Positions 42,874-52,071 of a stretch of DNA of 64,000 nt are shown here, piece after piece (the first letter of the stretch is position 1; each line of letters starts with the position of its first letter). The stretch comes from Mycolicibacterium aurum (GTDB lineage: Bacteria > Actinomycetota > Actinomycetes > Mycobacteriales > Mycobacteriaceae): assembly GCF_900637195.1 (NCBI RefSeq), contig NZ_LR134356.1:5208001-5272000 (forward strand). The letters are read 5' to 3'. A program made the position numbers and the translations under genes. A model generated the notes under the pieces. It was not told the DNA's origin. It worked only from the letters and a program-made list of their open reading frames with translations, and searched no databases.

Positions 42874-42885
42874 GAACGCGTTCTA
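42872..42885. promoter_or_regulatory. KstR operator for the DUF1214/SDR/sulfotransferase operon
   Basis: TAGAACGCGTTCTA is a perfect palindrome and exact consensus match, 11 bp from the DUF1214 start. Confidence 0.9.
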
Positions 42886-42896
42886 TCGCGGAGTCA

Positions 42897-42923
42897 ATAT
42901 ATCGACCACCGCGGTTCATATAT
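42897..42923. promoter_or_regulatory. Imperfect palindrome, possible IclR operator
   Basis: ATATATCGACC (42897-42907) and GGTTCATATAT (42913-42923) form an inverted repeat with 9 of 11 pairs matching and a 5-bp spacer. It lies 26 bp before the IclR start and 12 bp from the KstR site. Confidence 0.55.
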
Positions 42924-42949
42924 GGAACAAAGACGCGTACATTGCCTCC

Positions 42950-43861
42950 ATGTCCGCGCCCTCCCCCGCTCCGTCCGGCCGCGCCTCACCGCCGACCGAT
43001 CGCGTCGTCGGGATCCTGGACTTCCTCGCAGGCCGGCCCGGTGAGCGCTTCGGGGTGTCCGAACTGGCCCGTCGCGTCGGGCTGAGCAAGCCGACGTGTC
43101 TCGGCATCGTCACGTCTCTCGCCGAGGCGGGTTACCTGGTGCGCGACCCTGCGGACAAGACGTATCGCCTGGGTCCGTCGCTCATCACCCTCGGCCACAA
43201 GGCTCAGGAGTCCATGCGCGTCAGACCCGCCGCGCGCGAGCAGCTGCGCCGGCTGTCGTCGCGCTACGGTGCCACCGCGGCTCTGTCTGCAGTGGTCGAC
43301 GATCGCATCACGCTGCTGGACCTGGTGGCCCCCGCGGGGGTGCGGCCGGGGGTGGAGGTAGGCCAGAGCTACCCGTTCGCACCGCCGGTCGGCTTGATGT
43401 TCGTGCTCTGGGACGACGAGGCCGAGCGCAACTGGTTGGCCATGCAACCCACGATTCCGTTGCGCACCGACGTGGATCGGCTGAGCCGGGTGATCTCCTC
43501 GTGCCGGGCCGACGGCTACCTCGTGGAACGCCAGACCGCAGGCGGCAGAAGGCTCTACTCGCTGATGGCCGGCATGCCGACCACTCTGCCCGACGAATTA
43601 CGGGCTCTGCTGGGCGAATTGGTGTCCGACATCGGTGAGCGGGTGTATCTGCGCGGCGAAAGCACTGGCCGCGGAAGGCATGACATCAGCGTCATCTCGG
43701 CTCCGGTGTACGACCATTACCAGCGCCAGGTGATGGTCGCGTCGATGCACATCGGAAAGCCGTTGACCGACCACGAGATCTCCGAGCGGGCGCGCGCCGT
43801 GGTGGCCACCGCGGACGCGGTGACCGTCCAGCTCAGTGGGGCCAAGCCGTCGTTCGGCTGA
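42950..43861 (+). CDS. IclR-family transcriptional regulator
   Basis: This 303-residue protein has an N-terminal winged helix (FGVSELARRVGLSKPTCLGIVTSLAEAGYLVRDPADKTYRLG, about 28-70) and the C-terminal IclR ligand domain. ATG at 42950 gives MSAPSPAPSGRASPP. It is divergent from the KstR-controlled DUF1214 operon and probably controls itself through the palindrome at 42897. Whether it also acts on the sterol operon beside it cannot be told. It has no orthologue in the M. tuberculosis layout that I recall. Confidence 0.85.
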   Translation: MSAPSPAPSGRASPPTDRVVGILDFLAGRPGERFGVSELARRVGLSKPTCLGIVTSLAEAGYLVRDPADKTYRLGPSLITLGHKAQESMRVRPAAREQLRRLSSRYGATAALSAVVDDRITLLDLVAPAGVRPGVEVGQSYPFAPPVGLMFVLWDDEAERNWLAMQPTIPLRTDVDRLSRVISSCRADGYLVERQTAGGRRLYSLMAGMPTTLPDELRALLGELVSDIGERVYLRGESTGRGRHDISVISAPVYDHYQRQVMVASMHIGKPLTDHEISERARAVVATADAVTVQLSGAKPSFG

Positions 43862-43864
43862 ACG

Positions 43865-45952
43865 CTACGAGGTACCGGCCAGCGCGAACGGGAGCACCTC
43901 GGGCGCGCCGGCCTCGCGGACCACCCGGGCGGCCATGGTCAGGGTCCACCCGGTGTCGGCCAGATCATCCACGAGCAGCACGGGTCCGCCGGCCGCGCGA
44001 ATCGGGCCGGGATCGGGCGGCGACCACGCCCGGTGCAGTGCGGCTACTCGATACGCCGAGTTCGCCGCGGCCACCGGCCGCCGTTCCGGTGCGTACCGAA
44101 GCACTCCGAGGTCGGTCAGGCGGCCCAGCTCGGCCAGCTTGCGGGCGAGCGAGGAGATCAGCAGCGGGTGGCGGTCCGAGTCGAGCGCCATGACCGCCGT
44201 CGGGCGTGTTTCCCAGGTCCAGGACGCGAGCACCTTCACCGCCGCCTGTACGACATCGTCGGATGCCTCGCCGTCGGCCTCGTCGAGCAGCTTGCGCAGG
44301 CGGGCACCCCAGCCCAGATCGGTGAGCCTGCCGATGACACGGCCGGGCGAGGGACCGTCGGCTATGCGGCCGCTGAGGTCGAGCCCCAGCTTGCCGAGCC
44401 CTGTCGGCCACTGCTTGCGCGGAGCGAGCACCACGCCCGGCCGCATCAGCCGTTGCCGGGAGTCCTCGGCCACCGCCGCATCGACGGCGGCGGAGTGCCG
44501 CACGCCGGCGCAGTTGTCGCACCGGCCGCATCGTTCGCCGGGGCGGAGCTCAGGATCGTCGAGCTGACCGCGCAGAAATGCCATCCGGCAGCCGTCGGTG
44601 GACTGGTAGTCGAGCATCGCCTGCTGTTCGCGCCTGCGAGCCTCGTCGAGGGTCCGGTAACGCTGTTCGTCGTAACCCCAGTCTTCGCCCGTGGCGATCC
44701 AGCCACCCTTGACCCGCCGCACCGCACCGTCGACGTCGAGTACCTTCAGCACCATCTCCAGCCGGGAGCGCCCAAGATCGACGAGAGGCTCCAGCGCCGC
44801 CGTCGACTGCGGGCGGTCCGGCTCGAGCGCACGAATCACATTGCGCACCATCGCCTCCGACGGGAACGCCACCGACGCGAAGTAGCGCCAGACGTCCTGG
44901 TCCTCACGCCCGGGCAGCAGGATCACCTCGGCGCTGTCCGTCGCGCGACCCGCGCGGCCGACCTGTTGGTAGTAGGCGATCGGCGAGGACGGGGCGCCCA
45001 GATGGACGACGAAACCCAGGTCGGGTTTGTCGAAGCCCATGCCGAGGGCGGACGTGGCGATCAGCGCTTTGACGCGATTGGCGAGCAGGTCCGCTTCGAG
45101 CTGTTCGCGCTCGGCCGCCTCGGTGGCGCCGGTGTAGGACGCAACCTTGTGCCCGTGCTCGGCGAGCAGGGCCGCCACGTCATTGGCCTGCGCGACGGTC
45201 AATGTGTACACGATTCCCGAGCCGGGCAGCGAATCCAGTTGCGCGACAAGCCATGCGGCGCGCTGCGCGGGAGAGCCGGCGGTGACGACCGAAAGCCGCA
45301 GCGACTCACGGTCCAGGCCGCCGCGGAGCACCAGCGTGTCTCCCCCTCCGACGCCCAGCTGTGCCGCAACGTCGGCGACCACGCGGTCGTTGGCGGTGGC
45401 GGTGGTGGCGAGCACGGGCACGTCCGGCCCGAGGTCGGCCAGCAGCGTGCGGATGCGGCGGTAGTCGGGCCGGAAGTCGTGCCCCCAGTCCGACACACAG
45501 TGCGCTTCGTCGACGACAACCAGCCCGGCGTCGGTGGCCAGAGCGGGCAGCACCTCGTCACGAAAGTCGGGGTTGTTGAGCCGTTCTGGGCTGACGAGCA
45601 GCACGTCGAGATCGCCACCGCGCACCCGGTCGTGGACCTCGGACCAGTCCGTCACGTTGCTGGAGTTGATGGTGGCGGCGTGCACGCCCGCGCGGTCCGC
45701 CGCGGCGACCTGGTTGCGCATCAGTGCCAGAAGCGGCGACACGATGACCGTGGGTCCGTGCCCGGCGGCACGCAGGAGCTTGGCCGCGATGAAGTAGACC
45801 GCCGACTTGCCCCACCCGGTGCGCTGGACCACCAGTGCCCGGCGCCGGTGTACGACGAGCGCCTCGATGGCGGTCCACTGATCGTCGCGCAGCACGGCGC
45901 GCGGACCCGCCAGTTGTTCGAGGATCGCCTGTGCGTCGGCGCGCGTAGCCAT
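43865..45952 (-). CDS. RecQ-family helicase with C-terminal phosphoribosyltransferase-like motif
   Basis: This 695-residue helicase has a Walker A-like RTGWGKS and DEAH in VVVDEAHCVSDWGHDFRPDYRRI, with the RecQ aromatic-rich loop. Motif VI is QQVGRAGRATD. The RecQ zinc site has Cys in CRMAF and ERCGRCDNC. The last ~45 residues contain GPVLLVDDLADTGWT, a PRTase PRPP-loop-type sequence not found in classical RecQ; the region between is long and not an obvious HRDC domain. It probably unwinds DNA in repair. It sits between an IclR gene and TrhA and is unrelated to sterol genes. Confidence 0.85.
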   Translation of the reverse strand: MATRADAQAILEQLAGPRAVLRDDQWTAIEALVVHRRRALVVQRTGWGKSAVYFIAAKLLRAAGHGPTVIVSPLLALMRNQVAAADRAGVHAATINSSNVTDWSEVHDRVRGGDLDVLLVSPERLNNPDFRDEVLPALATDAGLVVVDEAHCVSDWGHDFRPDYRRIRTLLADLGPDVPVLATTATANDRVVADVAAQLGVGGGDTLVLRGGLDRESLRLSVVTAGSPAQRAAWLVAQLDSLPGSGIVYTLTVAQANDVAALLAEHGHKVASYTGATEAAEREQLEADLLANRVKALIATSALGMGFDKPDLGFVVHLGAPSSPIAYYQQVGRAGRATDSAEVILLPGREDQDVWRYFASVAFPSEAMVRNVIRALEPDRPQSTAALEPLVDLGRSRLEMVLKVLDVDGAVRRVKGGWIATGEDWGYDEQRYRTLDEARRREQQAMLDYQSTDGCRMAFLRGQLDDPELRPGERCGRCDNCAGVRHSAAVDAAVAEDSRQRLMRPGVVLAPRKQWPTGLGKLGLDLSGRIADGPSPGRVIGRLTDLGWGARLRKLLDEADGEASDDVVQAAVKVLASWTWETRPTAVMALDSDRHPLLISSLARKLAELGRLTDLGVLRYAPERRPVAAANSAYRVAALHRAWSPPDPGPIRAAGGPVLLVDDLADTGWTLTMAARVVREAGAPEVLPFALAGTS

Positions 45953-45992
45953 GCCGCCATCGTGCCCGGTGGGTGTGACGCCTGCCGGCGGG

Positions 45993-46730
45993 CTAATGGA
46001 CTATCAGCCAGATTGCGACGAAGTGGCACGCCGCGGCGGCGACGGTGAACGCGTGGAAGAACTCGTGATGCCCGAACGTTGCGGGCCACGGATTGGGCCA
46101 GCGCACCCCGTAGAGCACCGCGCCGACGTTGTACAGCACGCCGCCGGCGATCAGCAGCGCGACGACGGTGGCCCCGGCCTGATCGAGCAGCGTTCCCGCG
46201 AACCAGAGGGCCACATAACCGAGCATCAGATACAGCGGTATCCCCACCCACCGCGGCGCCGACGGCCAGAACATCTTGAGCGCGACGCCTGCCGCTGCGC
46301 CGGTCCACACGATCGTGAGTACCTCGATGCCGATGTCCGGCGGCATGGCCAGCATGGCAAGCGGCGTGTAACACGCGGCGATGAAGACGAAGATGATCGA
46401 GTGGTCGAGCCGCATCATCCACTTCTCCGCCAGCGGCGAACCCCACGTCACCCGGTGATACGTCGCACTGACCCCGAACATCGCGACGACGCCCACCGCG
46501 TACACCGACGCAGCCCACCAGGCGTGCGGCGTCGTGGCGAGCCACGCGCCCTGGATCAGCGCGACGCCGGCGAATACGGCGACGACAGTGGACACGAGAT
46601 GAATCCAGCCACGGGCGCGGGGCGTGTCGACGAGATCGACGACGAGGTCGACTCCGAAGTTGGGGCCGGCGGGCGGGTTGCCGTCGATCAGGACGTCTCC
46701 GATGGTGGCAGAGTGCCGCGCCTTACACAT
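45993..46730 (-). CDS. Hemolysin III/TrhA-family membrane protein
   Basis: This 245-residue polytopic protein has about seven hydrophobic segments. Its family motifs are SATYHRVTW (the conserved SxxxH), LDHSIIFVFIAACYTP and HHEFFHAFTVAAAACHFVA, with the HxxxH-type His set. Such proteins affect membrane-energised fluidity homeostasis in bacteria; haemolytic activity is not implied. ATG at 46730 gives MCKARHSATIGD, and a longer form is unlikely. It lies 40 bp from the helicase gene on the same strand and could be co-transcribed. Confidence 0.86.
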   Translation of the reverse strand: MCKARHSATIGDVLIDGNPPAGPNFGVDLVVDLVDTPRARGWIHLVSTVVAVFAGVALIQGAWLATTPHAWWAASVYAVGVVAMFGVSATYHRVTWGSPLAEKWMMRLDHSIIFVFIAACYTPLAMLAMPPDIGIEVLTIVWTGAAAGVALKMFWPSAPRWVGIPLYLMLGYVALWFAGTLLDQAGATVVALLIAGGVLYNVGAVLYGVRWPNPWPATFGHHEFFHAFTVAAAACHFVAIWLIVH

Positions 46731-46855
46731 ACAGCGGGCTCCCACAGATCGCGGGAGCGGACGCAAGCCTAGCGTCCGACCCCGCAAGATGGGACCTGCC
46801 GTGCCCGCGCAACAGCGCGAACACGGCAAGTGCAATCAGACTGTGACGTGAATCC

Positions 46856-47365
46856 TCAACGCATCGGCATCTCGGTGGCGGCCGGGGCGGCAGGTGCGGG
46901 CGTCACCGGAGTTTCACCCATCGCGGAATCTGCCGGCGTTCCCATTGCGGGAGCCTCCGGCATCATGCCGCTGTCCCAGACTGCCTGGGCGACAGGGGTG
47001 GGCACCGCCATCACGCCGCAGTTGTCGCGCAGGGCACTGACCGGCTGGTGGATAGCCGTCAGCTCCTGCTGAACCTGCGGGTTCTCGGCGAAGAACGCGG
47101 CGTAGGCGCTCGTCGCCTCAGGCTGCGCCGAGATGGTGGTCAACGCCTCGTTGGTCAGCGGGTTCGCGGTGAGGTAGGCACCCTCGGAGGCTGCCGCGGT
47201 GCTCACGGTTCCCGCCACGTTGCTGGCGGTGCACTCGGGGTTGGGAGCCGGGGCGGGCTGCGCACCGGCCACCGGGGCGATGATCGCCGCCGACCCGAAG
47301 GCGAGCACGCCTCCGGCAAACATGCCGAACAGTCCACGGCGCACGGTCGTGAGGGTCGAAGTCAT
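46856..47365 (-). CDS. Secreted hemophore-like protein (MHB domain)
   Basis: This 169-residue protein has a cleavable signal peptide (about 1-35, ending APVAGAQ). It then has a helical domain with one Cys near 45 (NPECTASN) and one near 114 (LRDNCG), as in mycobacterial heme-binding hemophore-related proteins. A Pro/Ala/Met-rich tail follows. It may bind heme outside the cell, but direct ligand residues cannot be seen. It sits between the TrhA and hsaF genes, all on the minus strand. No sterol regulation signal is visible. Confidence 0.75.
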   Translation of the reverse strand: MTSTLTTVRRGLFGMFAGGVLAFGSAAIIAPVAGAQPAPAPNPECTASNVAGTVSTAAASEGAYLTANPLTNEALTTISAQPEATSAYAAFFAENPQVQQELTAIHQPVSALRDNCGVMAVPTPVAQAVWDSGMMPEAPAMGTPADSAMGETPVTPAPAAPAATEMPMR

Positions 47366-47527
47366 GAAAAATCAGTCCTTCTGCATAGATCAAGTCTGCA
47401 ACCGTTCGGTCGCACCCAAGGCCTAGCCCCTATTACCGCCGGTCAAACACGCATCGGCGTCAATCACCGCGCCCGCGTCGGCATCGCCGCAGGCCAGACC
47501 CGCCCAGACGGCACTGAAGAAAGATCG

Positions 47528-48586
47528 CTAACCGGGTGTCGCGGCGGCTTCTTGTTCGCGTTTGATTTCCAGTGCGATGTCGATGAGTTGGTCTTCCTGG
47601 CCGCCGATGAGTTTGCGTTGGCCGGCGCGGTGGAGCAGTTGGTGGGCGGGCACGCCGTAGCGTTCGGATTGACGGATGGCGTGTTTGAGGAAGCTGGAAT
47701 ACACCCCGGAGTAGCCCATGATCAGGGCATTGCGGTCCAGCAGGCACTCGGCCGGCATCGCCGGAGCGACGACCTCTTCGGCGGCATCGGCGATGTCGAA
47801 GAAATCGATCCCGGTCTTGACACCGATCTTGTCGAACACCCCGATCAGCGCCTCGACCGGCGCATTTCCTGCCCCGGCGCCGAACCGCCGGCACGACCCG
47901 TCGATCTGCTTGGCACCCGCGCGGACCGCCTCGATGCTGTTGGCCACCCCCAGGCCCAGGTTCTCGTGCCCGTGGAAGCCCACTTGGGCGTCATCGCCGA
48001 GCTCGGCCACCAACGCACTGACCCTGTCGGCGACACCCTCGAGCACCAGCGCACCCGCAGAGTCCACGACATACACACACTGACAACCCGCATCGGCCAT
48101 GATCCGGGCCTGGGCAGCCAGCTTCTCCGGGGAGATGGTGTGGCTCATCATCAGAAACCCGACCGTCTCCAGACCCAGTTCACGGGCCAGGCCGAAATGC
48201 TGGATGGAGACATCGGCCTCGGTGCAGTGGGTGGCGATCCGGCAGATCGAACCGCCGTTGTTCTGGGCTTCCTTGATGTCTTCCTTGGTGCCCACCCCCG
48301 GCAGCATCAGGAACGCGATCTTGGATTCCTTGGCCGTCTCCGCGGCCAGCTTGATGAGCTCCTGCTCCGGGGTCTTGGAAAACCCGTAGTTGAAGCTCGA
48401 CCCACCCAATCCGTCGCCGTGGGTCACCTCGATGACCGGCACACCCGCGGTATCGAGGGCGGCGACGATAGAACCGACCTCGTCCTTGGTGAACTGGTGA
48501 CGCTTATGGTGGCTGCCGTCGCGCAGCGAGGTGTCCGTCATCCGGACATCCCACATCGGGTCGAAGTAGATGCCGTCGGTACTCAT
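47528..48586 (-). CDS. hsaF: HsaF, 4-hydroxy-2-oxovalerate aldolase
   Basis: This 352-residue DRE-TIM aldolase has TDTSLRDGSHHKRHQF with the RDG metal/active-site segment and GFHGHENLGLGVANS as metal ligands. It cleaves 4-hydroxy-2-oxohexanoate or -pentanoate from ring A degradation to pyruvate and an aldehyde. The aldehyde is channelled to HsaG; both are expected to form a complex. The ATG overlaps hsaG by 4 nt. Highly similar to the M. tuberculosis protein as I remember it. Last gene of the hsaE-hsaG-hsaF operon. Confidence 0.94.
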   Translation of the reverse strand: MSTDGIYFDPMWDVRMTDTSLRDGSHHKRHQFTKDEVGSIVAALDTAGVPVIEVTHGDGLGGSSFNYGFSKTPEQELIKLAAETAKESKIAFLMLPGVGTKEDIKEAQNNGGSICRIATHCTEADVSIQHFGLARELGLETVGFLMMSHTISPEKLAAQARIMADAGCQCVYVVDSAGALVLEGVADRVSALVAELGDDAQVGFHGHENLGLGVANSIEAVRAGAKQIDGSCRRFGAGAGNAPVEALIGVFDKIGVKTGIDFFDIADAAEEVVAPAMPAECLLDRNALIMGYSGVYSSFLKHAIRQSERYGVPAHQLLHRAGQRKLIGGQEDQLIDIALEIKREQEAAATPG

Positions 48587-49500
48587 GCGTGGCCTCCTGT
48601 GGTGGCAGCCAGGATTTCCTGGGCGATCTCCTCGCCCACCTTGGTCGCCGCAGCGGTCATGATGTCGAGATTTCCGGCATACGGCGGCAGATAGTCACCC
48701 GCACCCTCGACCTCGACGAACGTGGTGACCAGGTGATTGCCGCCGTTGTACACCGTCGGCTCGTCGAACTGCGGCTCATTGAGCAGGCGATAACCCGGCA
48801 CATAGGTCTGCACCTGGGCGACGACGTCCTTGATCGACTCCGTGATCGCGTCGTGGTCGGCGTCTTCGGGGATCGCGCAGAAAATGGTGTCGCGCATGAT
48901 CATCGGCGGATCCGCCGGATTCAAGATGATGATCGCCTTGCCTCGCTTGGCGCCGCCGATCACCTCCACCCCCGCACTGGTGGTCTTGGTGAACTCATCA
49001 ATATTGGCCCGCGTCCCCGGACCCGCCGACGCCGACGACACCGACGCCACGATCTCGGCGTACGGCACGTCCACCACACGGCTCACCGCATACACCATCG
49101 GAATCGTGGCCTGCCCACCGCAGGTCACCATGTTGACGTTCGGCGCATCCAGATGCGCACGCAAGTTCGCCGGCGGGATCACCCCGGGACCCACCGCCGC
49201 CGGAGTCAGGTCGATCGCCCGGATACCCGCCTCGGCATACCGCGGCGCCGCGTCCCGATGCACATACGCACTCGTGGCCTCGAACACCAGATCCGGCAAC
49301 TCACTCTGACCCAACAACCAGTTCACACCCTCATGACTGGTCTCCAAACCCAACTTCCGGGCCCGCGCCAGCCCCTCACTCTCCGGATCGATACCGATCA
49401 TCCACCGCGGCTCCAACCACTCCGACCGCAACAGCTTGTAGAGCAAATCAGTACTGATATTGCCGGATCCGACGATCGCCACAGACGCCTTGTCAGGCAT
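48583..49500 (-). CDS. hsaG: HsaG, acylating (acetaldehyde/propionaldehyde) dehydrogenase
   Basis: This 305-residue enzyme has the NAD loop VGSGNISTDLLYKLL and the catalytic Cys in NMVTCGGQATIPM. It converts the aldehyde from HsaF to acyl-CoA (propanoyl-CoA from sterol ring A). ATG at 49500 was preferred over one at 49506: it gives MPDKASVAI as in known HsaG and has TAGGGA 6 nt upstream. It is linked by overlap to hsaF and lies 27 nt after hsaE. Confidence 0.92.
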   Translation of the reverse strand: MPDKASVAIVGSGNISTDLLYKLLRSEWLEPRWMIGIDPESEGLARARKLGLETSHEGVNWLLGQSELPDLVFEATSAYVHRDAAPRYAEAGIRAIDLTPAAVGPGVIPPANLRAHLDAPNVNMVTCGGQATIPMVYAVSRVVDVPYAEIVASVSSASAGPGTRANIDEFTKTTSAGVEVIGGAKRGKAIIILNPADPPMIMRDTIFCAIPEDADHDAITESIKDVVAQVQTYVPGYRLLNEPQFDEPTVYNGGNHLVTTFVEVEGAGDYLPPYAGNLDIMTAAATKVGEEIAQEILAATTGGHA

Positions 49501-49527
49501 TGTCATCCCTAACTGTTCGCAAAGACT

Positions 49528-50313
49528 TCACTCGAAATCGAGTCGTACTGAACCTAACCCGCTGAAGTCGGCAACGAAATGGCTGCCCGGGGGTGCATCT
49601 ATCGCACGGGTGCACGACCCCGGCAACACGATGTCGCCTGCCTTGAGCCGGACGCCGAACGCCTCCACCTTGCGGGCCAGCCACGCCACCGCCGTCACCG
49701 GGTTTCCCAGCACCGCATCGCTGCGGCCTTCGGCGACCACCTCACCGTTGTTGGTCAACACCGCATTGATGTTCTTGATGTCGATGTCCTTCGGCGACAC
49801 CCGCGCCTCGCCCAACACCCAGCCGGCAGAGGACGCATTGTCGGCGATGGTGTCGCACAACTTGATCTGCCAGTTCGTGATCCGTGTGTCGATGAGCTCG
49901 ATCGACGGGGCGAACGCCGCCGTCGCCGCCAACACGTCGTCTTCGGTGCAGCCTGCGCCGGGCAGGTCGTCGGACAGGATGAAGCCGACCTCGACCTCGA
50001 CGCGCGGGTACAGGAACCGGCCGGACTTCACCGGCTGATCCTCGAACACCTGCATGTCGTCGAGCAGATGCCCGTAATCGGGTTCGTCGACGTTCATCAT
50101 CTTCTGCATGGCCTCCGACGACAGGCCGACCTTGTGACCGATGATCCGGGCGCCCTCGGCGACCTTCTGCCGGATGTTGATCAACTGGATCTCGTAGGCG
50201 TCCACCACATCGATATCGGGATTCCCGTCGGTCAACGGGCTGATCGGTTCGCGGCTGCGCTCAGCCTGCGCCAGCTCCGCTGCCAGCTTCTCGCGCACCT
50301 CAACGGCCAACAT
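49528..50313 (-). CDS. hsaE: HsaE, 2-hydroxydienoate hydratase
   Basis: This 261-residue MhpD-family hydratase is the same length as M. tuberculosis HsaE. It contains the metal-binding region of the FAH superfamily, VEVEVGFIL (Glu residues) and KAGDIVLPGSC. It hydrates 2-hydroxyhexa-2,4-dienoate from ring A to 4-hydroxy-2-oxohexanoate, the HsaF substrate. ATG 50313 has GAGGGGACTT upstream; the longer ORF to 50502 overlaps the kstD start and is rejected. It diverges from kstD across a KstR operator. Confidence 0.94.
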   Translation of the reverse strand: MLAVEVREKLAAELAQAERSREPISPLTDGNPDIDVVDAYEIQLINIRQKVAEGARIIGHKVGLSSEAMQKMMNVDEPDYGHLLDDMQVFEDQPVKSGRFLYPRVEVEVGFILSDDLPGAGCTEDDVLAATAAFAPSIELIDTRITNWQIKLCDTIADNASSAGWVLGEARVSPKDIDIKNINAVLTNNGEVVAEGRSDAVLGNPVTAVAWLARKVEAFGVRLKAGDIVLPGSCTRAIDAPPGSHFVADFSGLGSVRLDFE

Positions 50314-50370
50314 GAAGTGAAGTCCCCTCGTTTCTTCGACCGGCCCAGTTGTTAGTCGGCCGGGCAATTC

Positions 50371-50376
50371 TATAAC
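50371..50376 (+). promoter_or_regulatory. Possible -10 box of leaderless kstD
   Basis: TATAAC is followed by 9 bp and then the kstD ATG at 50386. It coincides with the first half of the KstR operator, and no ribosome site is present before the ATG. Confidence 0.45.
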
Positions 50377-50384
50377 GTGTTCTA
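50371..50384. promoter_or_regulatory. KstR operator between hsaE and kstD
   Basis: TATAACGTGTTCTA is an exact consensus match that ends one base before the kstD start codon; it also lies 58 bp upstream of hsaE. Confidence 0.9.
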
Positions 50385-50385
50385 C

Positions 50386-52068
50386 ATGACGGAGCAGGAG
50401 TATGACGTCGTCGTGGTCGGCAGCGGCGCCGCGGGTATGGTCGCCGCCCTCACCGCCGCTCACCAGGGACTCTCGACGATAGTCGTCGAGAAGGCCGCGC
50501 ACTATGGCGGTTCCACTGCGCGGTCAGGTGGTGGCGTATGGATTCCGAACAACGAGGTGCTCAAACGCGACGGAGTCTCGGACACCCGGGAGGCGGCGCG
50601 TACCTACCTGCACACCATCATCGGCGACGTCGTGCCCGCCGAGAAGATCGACACCTATCTCGATCGCGGGCCCGAGATGCTGTCGTTCGTGCTGAAGCAC
50701 TCGCCGCTGAAGCTGTGCTGGGTGCCGAACTACTCCGACTACTACCCCGAGACCCCCGGCGGCAAGGCCACCGGCCGGTCGGTGGAGCCGAAGCCGTTCA
50801 ACGCCAACAAGCTGGGCGCCGATCTACCCGGACTCGAGCCGCCGTACGGCAAGGTCCCGATGAACATGGTCGTGCTTCAGCAGGATTACGTGCGACTCAA
50901 CCAGCTCAAGCGACATCCCCGCGGCGTGCTGCGCAGCCTCAAGGTCGGCATCCGGGCGACATGGGGCAAGGTCACCGGCAAGAACCTCGTCGGCATGGGC
51001 CGTGCACTCATCGCCCCCTTGCGTATCGGCCTGCAGAAGGCCGGCGTTCCCGTGCTGCTCAACACCGCACTGACGGACCTCTACGTCGAGGACGGCGTCG
51101 TACGCGGCATCTACGTCAAAGCAGCGGGCGACGCCGAATCGGCCGAGCCGCAACTCATCCGAGCTCGTCGAGGGGTGATTCTCGGTAGTGGCGGATTCGA
51201 GCACAACGAGCAGATGCGGGTGAAGTACCAGCGGGCTCCGATCACCACCGAATGGACTGTCGGCGCCAAGGCCAACACCGGTGACGGCATCCTGGCCGCC
51301 GAGAAGCTCGGTGCCGCACTCGACGTCATGGAGGACGCGTGGTGGGGTCCGACGGTGCCGCTCGTCGACGCGCCGTGGTTCGCACTGTCGGAGCGCAACT
51401 CACCTGGCTCGATCATCGTCAACATGGCCGGCAAGCGGTTCATGAACGAATCCATGCCCTACGTCGAGGCCTGCCACCACATGTACGGCGGCCAGTTCGG
51501 CCAGGGAGCGGGTCCCGGCGAGAACATTCCCGCCTGGCTGGTGTTCGACCAGCAGTACCGCGACCGCTACATCTTCGCCGGACTTCAACCGGGACAACGC
51601 ATTCCGAAGAAGTGGATGGAGTCGGGCGTCATCGTCAAGGCCGACACCCTCGATGAGCTGGCGATCAAGACCGGCCTGCCCGCCGACGCCTTCAAGGCCA
51701 CGGTCGAGCGCTTCAACGGCTTCGCCCGGTCCGGTGTCGACCAAGACTTCCGGCGGGGTGAGAGCGCTTACGACCGGTACTACGGTGACCCCACCAACAA
51801 GCCCAACCCCAACCTCGGCGAGATCAGCCACGGGCCCTTCTACGCGGCCAAGATGGTGCCGGGCGACCTGGGCACCAAGGGCGGCATCGTCACCGACGTC
51901 GTCGGACGCGCCCTGCGTGACGACGGTTCGGTCATCGAGGGCCTCTACGCCGCGGGCAATGTCAGCGCGCCGGTGATGGGACACACCTACCCCGGGCCCG
52001 GCGGCACCATCGGACCGGCGATGACGTTCGGATATCTCGCGGCGCGTCACCTGGCCGGCAAGGAGTAG
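50386..52068 (+). CDS. kstD: KstD, 3-ketosteroid delta-1-dehydrogenase
   Basis: This 560-residue flavoprotein has FAD motif GSGAAG near residues 13-18 and the C-terminal GLYAAGNVSAPVMGHTYPGPGGTIGPA. That segment holds the Tyr-x3-Gly pair expected in the active site, and GKRFMNESMPY carries a further family Tyr. It makes the 1,2-double bond in ring A, which with KshA leads to ring B opening. The ATG at 50386 abuts the KstR operator; an in-frame start at 50377 lies inside the operator and is rejected. Followed 3 nt later by hsd4B. Confidence 0.94.
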   Translation: MTEQEYDVVVVGSGAAGMVAALTAAHQGLSTIVVEKAAHYGGSTARSGGGVWIPNNEVLKRDGVSDTREAARTYLHTIIGDVVPAEKIDTYLDRGPEMLSFVLKHSPLKLCWVPNYSDYYPETPGGKATGRSVEPKPFNANKLGADLPGLEPPYGKVPMNMVVLQQDYVRLNQLKRHPRGVLRSLKVGIRATWGKVTGKNLVGMGRALIAPLRIGLQKAGVPVLLNTALTDLYVEDGVVRGIYVKAAGDAESAEPQLIRARRGVILGSGGFEHNEQMRVKYQRAPITTEWTVGAKANTGDGILAAEKLGAALDVMEDAWWGPTVPLVDAPWFALSERNSPGSIIVNMAGKRFMNESMPYVEACHHMYGGQFGQGAGPGENIPAWLVFDQQYRDRYIFAGLQPGQRIPKKWMESGVIVKADTLDELAIKTGLPADAFKATVERFNGFARSGVDQDFRRGESAYDRYYGDPTNKPNPNLGEISHGPFYAAKMVPGDLGTKGGIVTDVVGRALRDDGSVIEGLYAAGNVSAPVMGHTYPGPGGTIGPAMTFGYLAARHLAGKE

Positions 52069-52071
52069 CGC

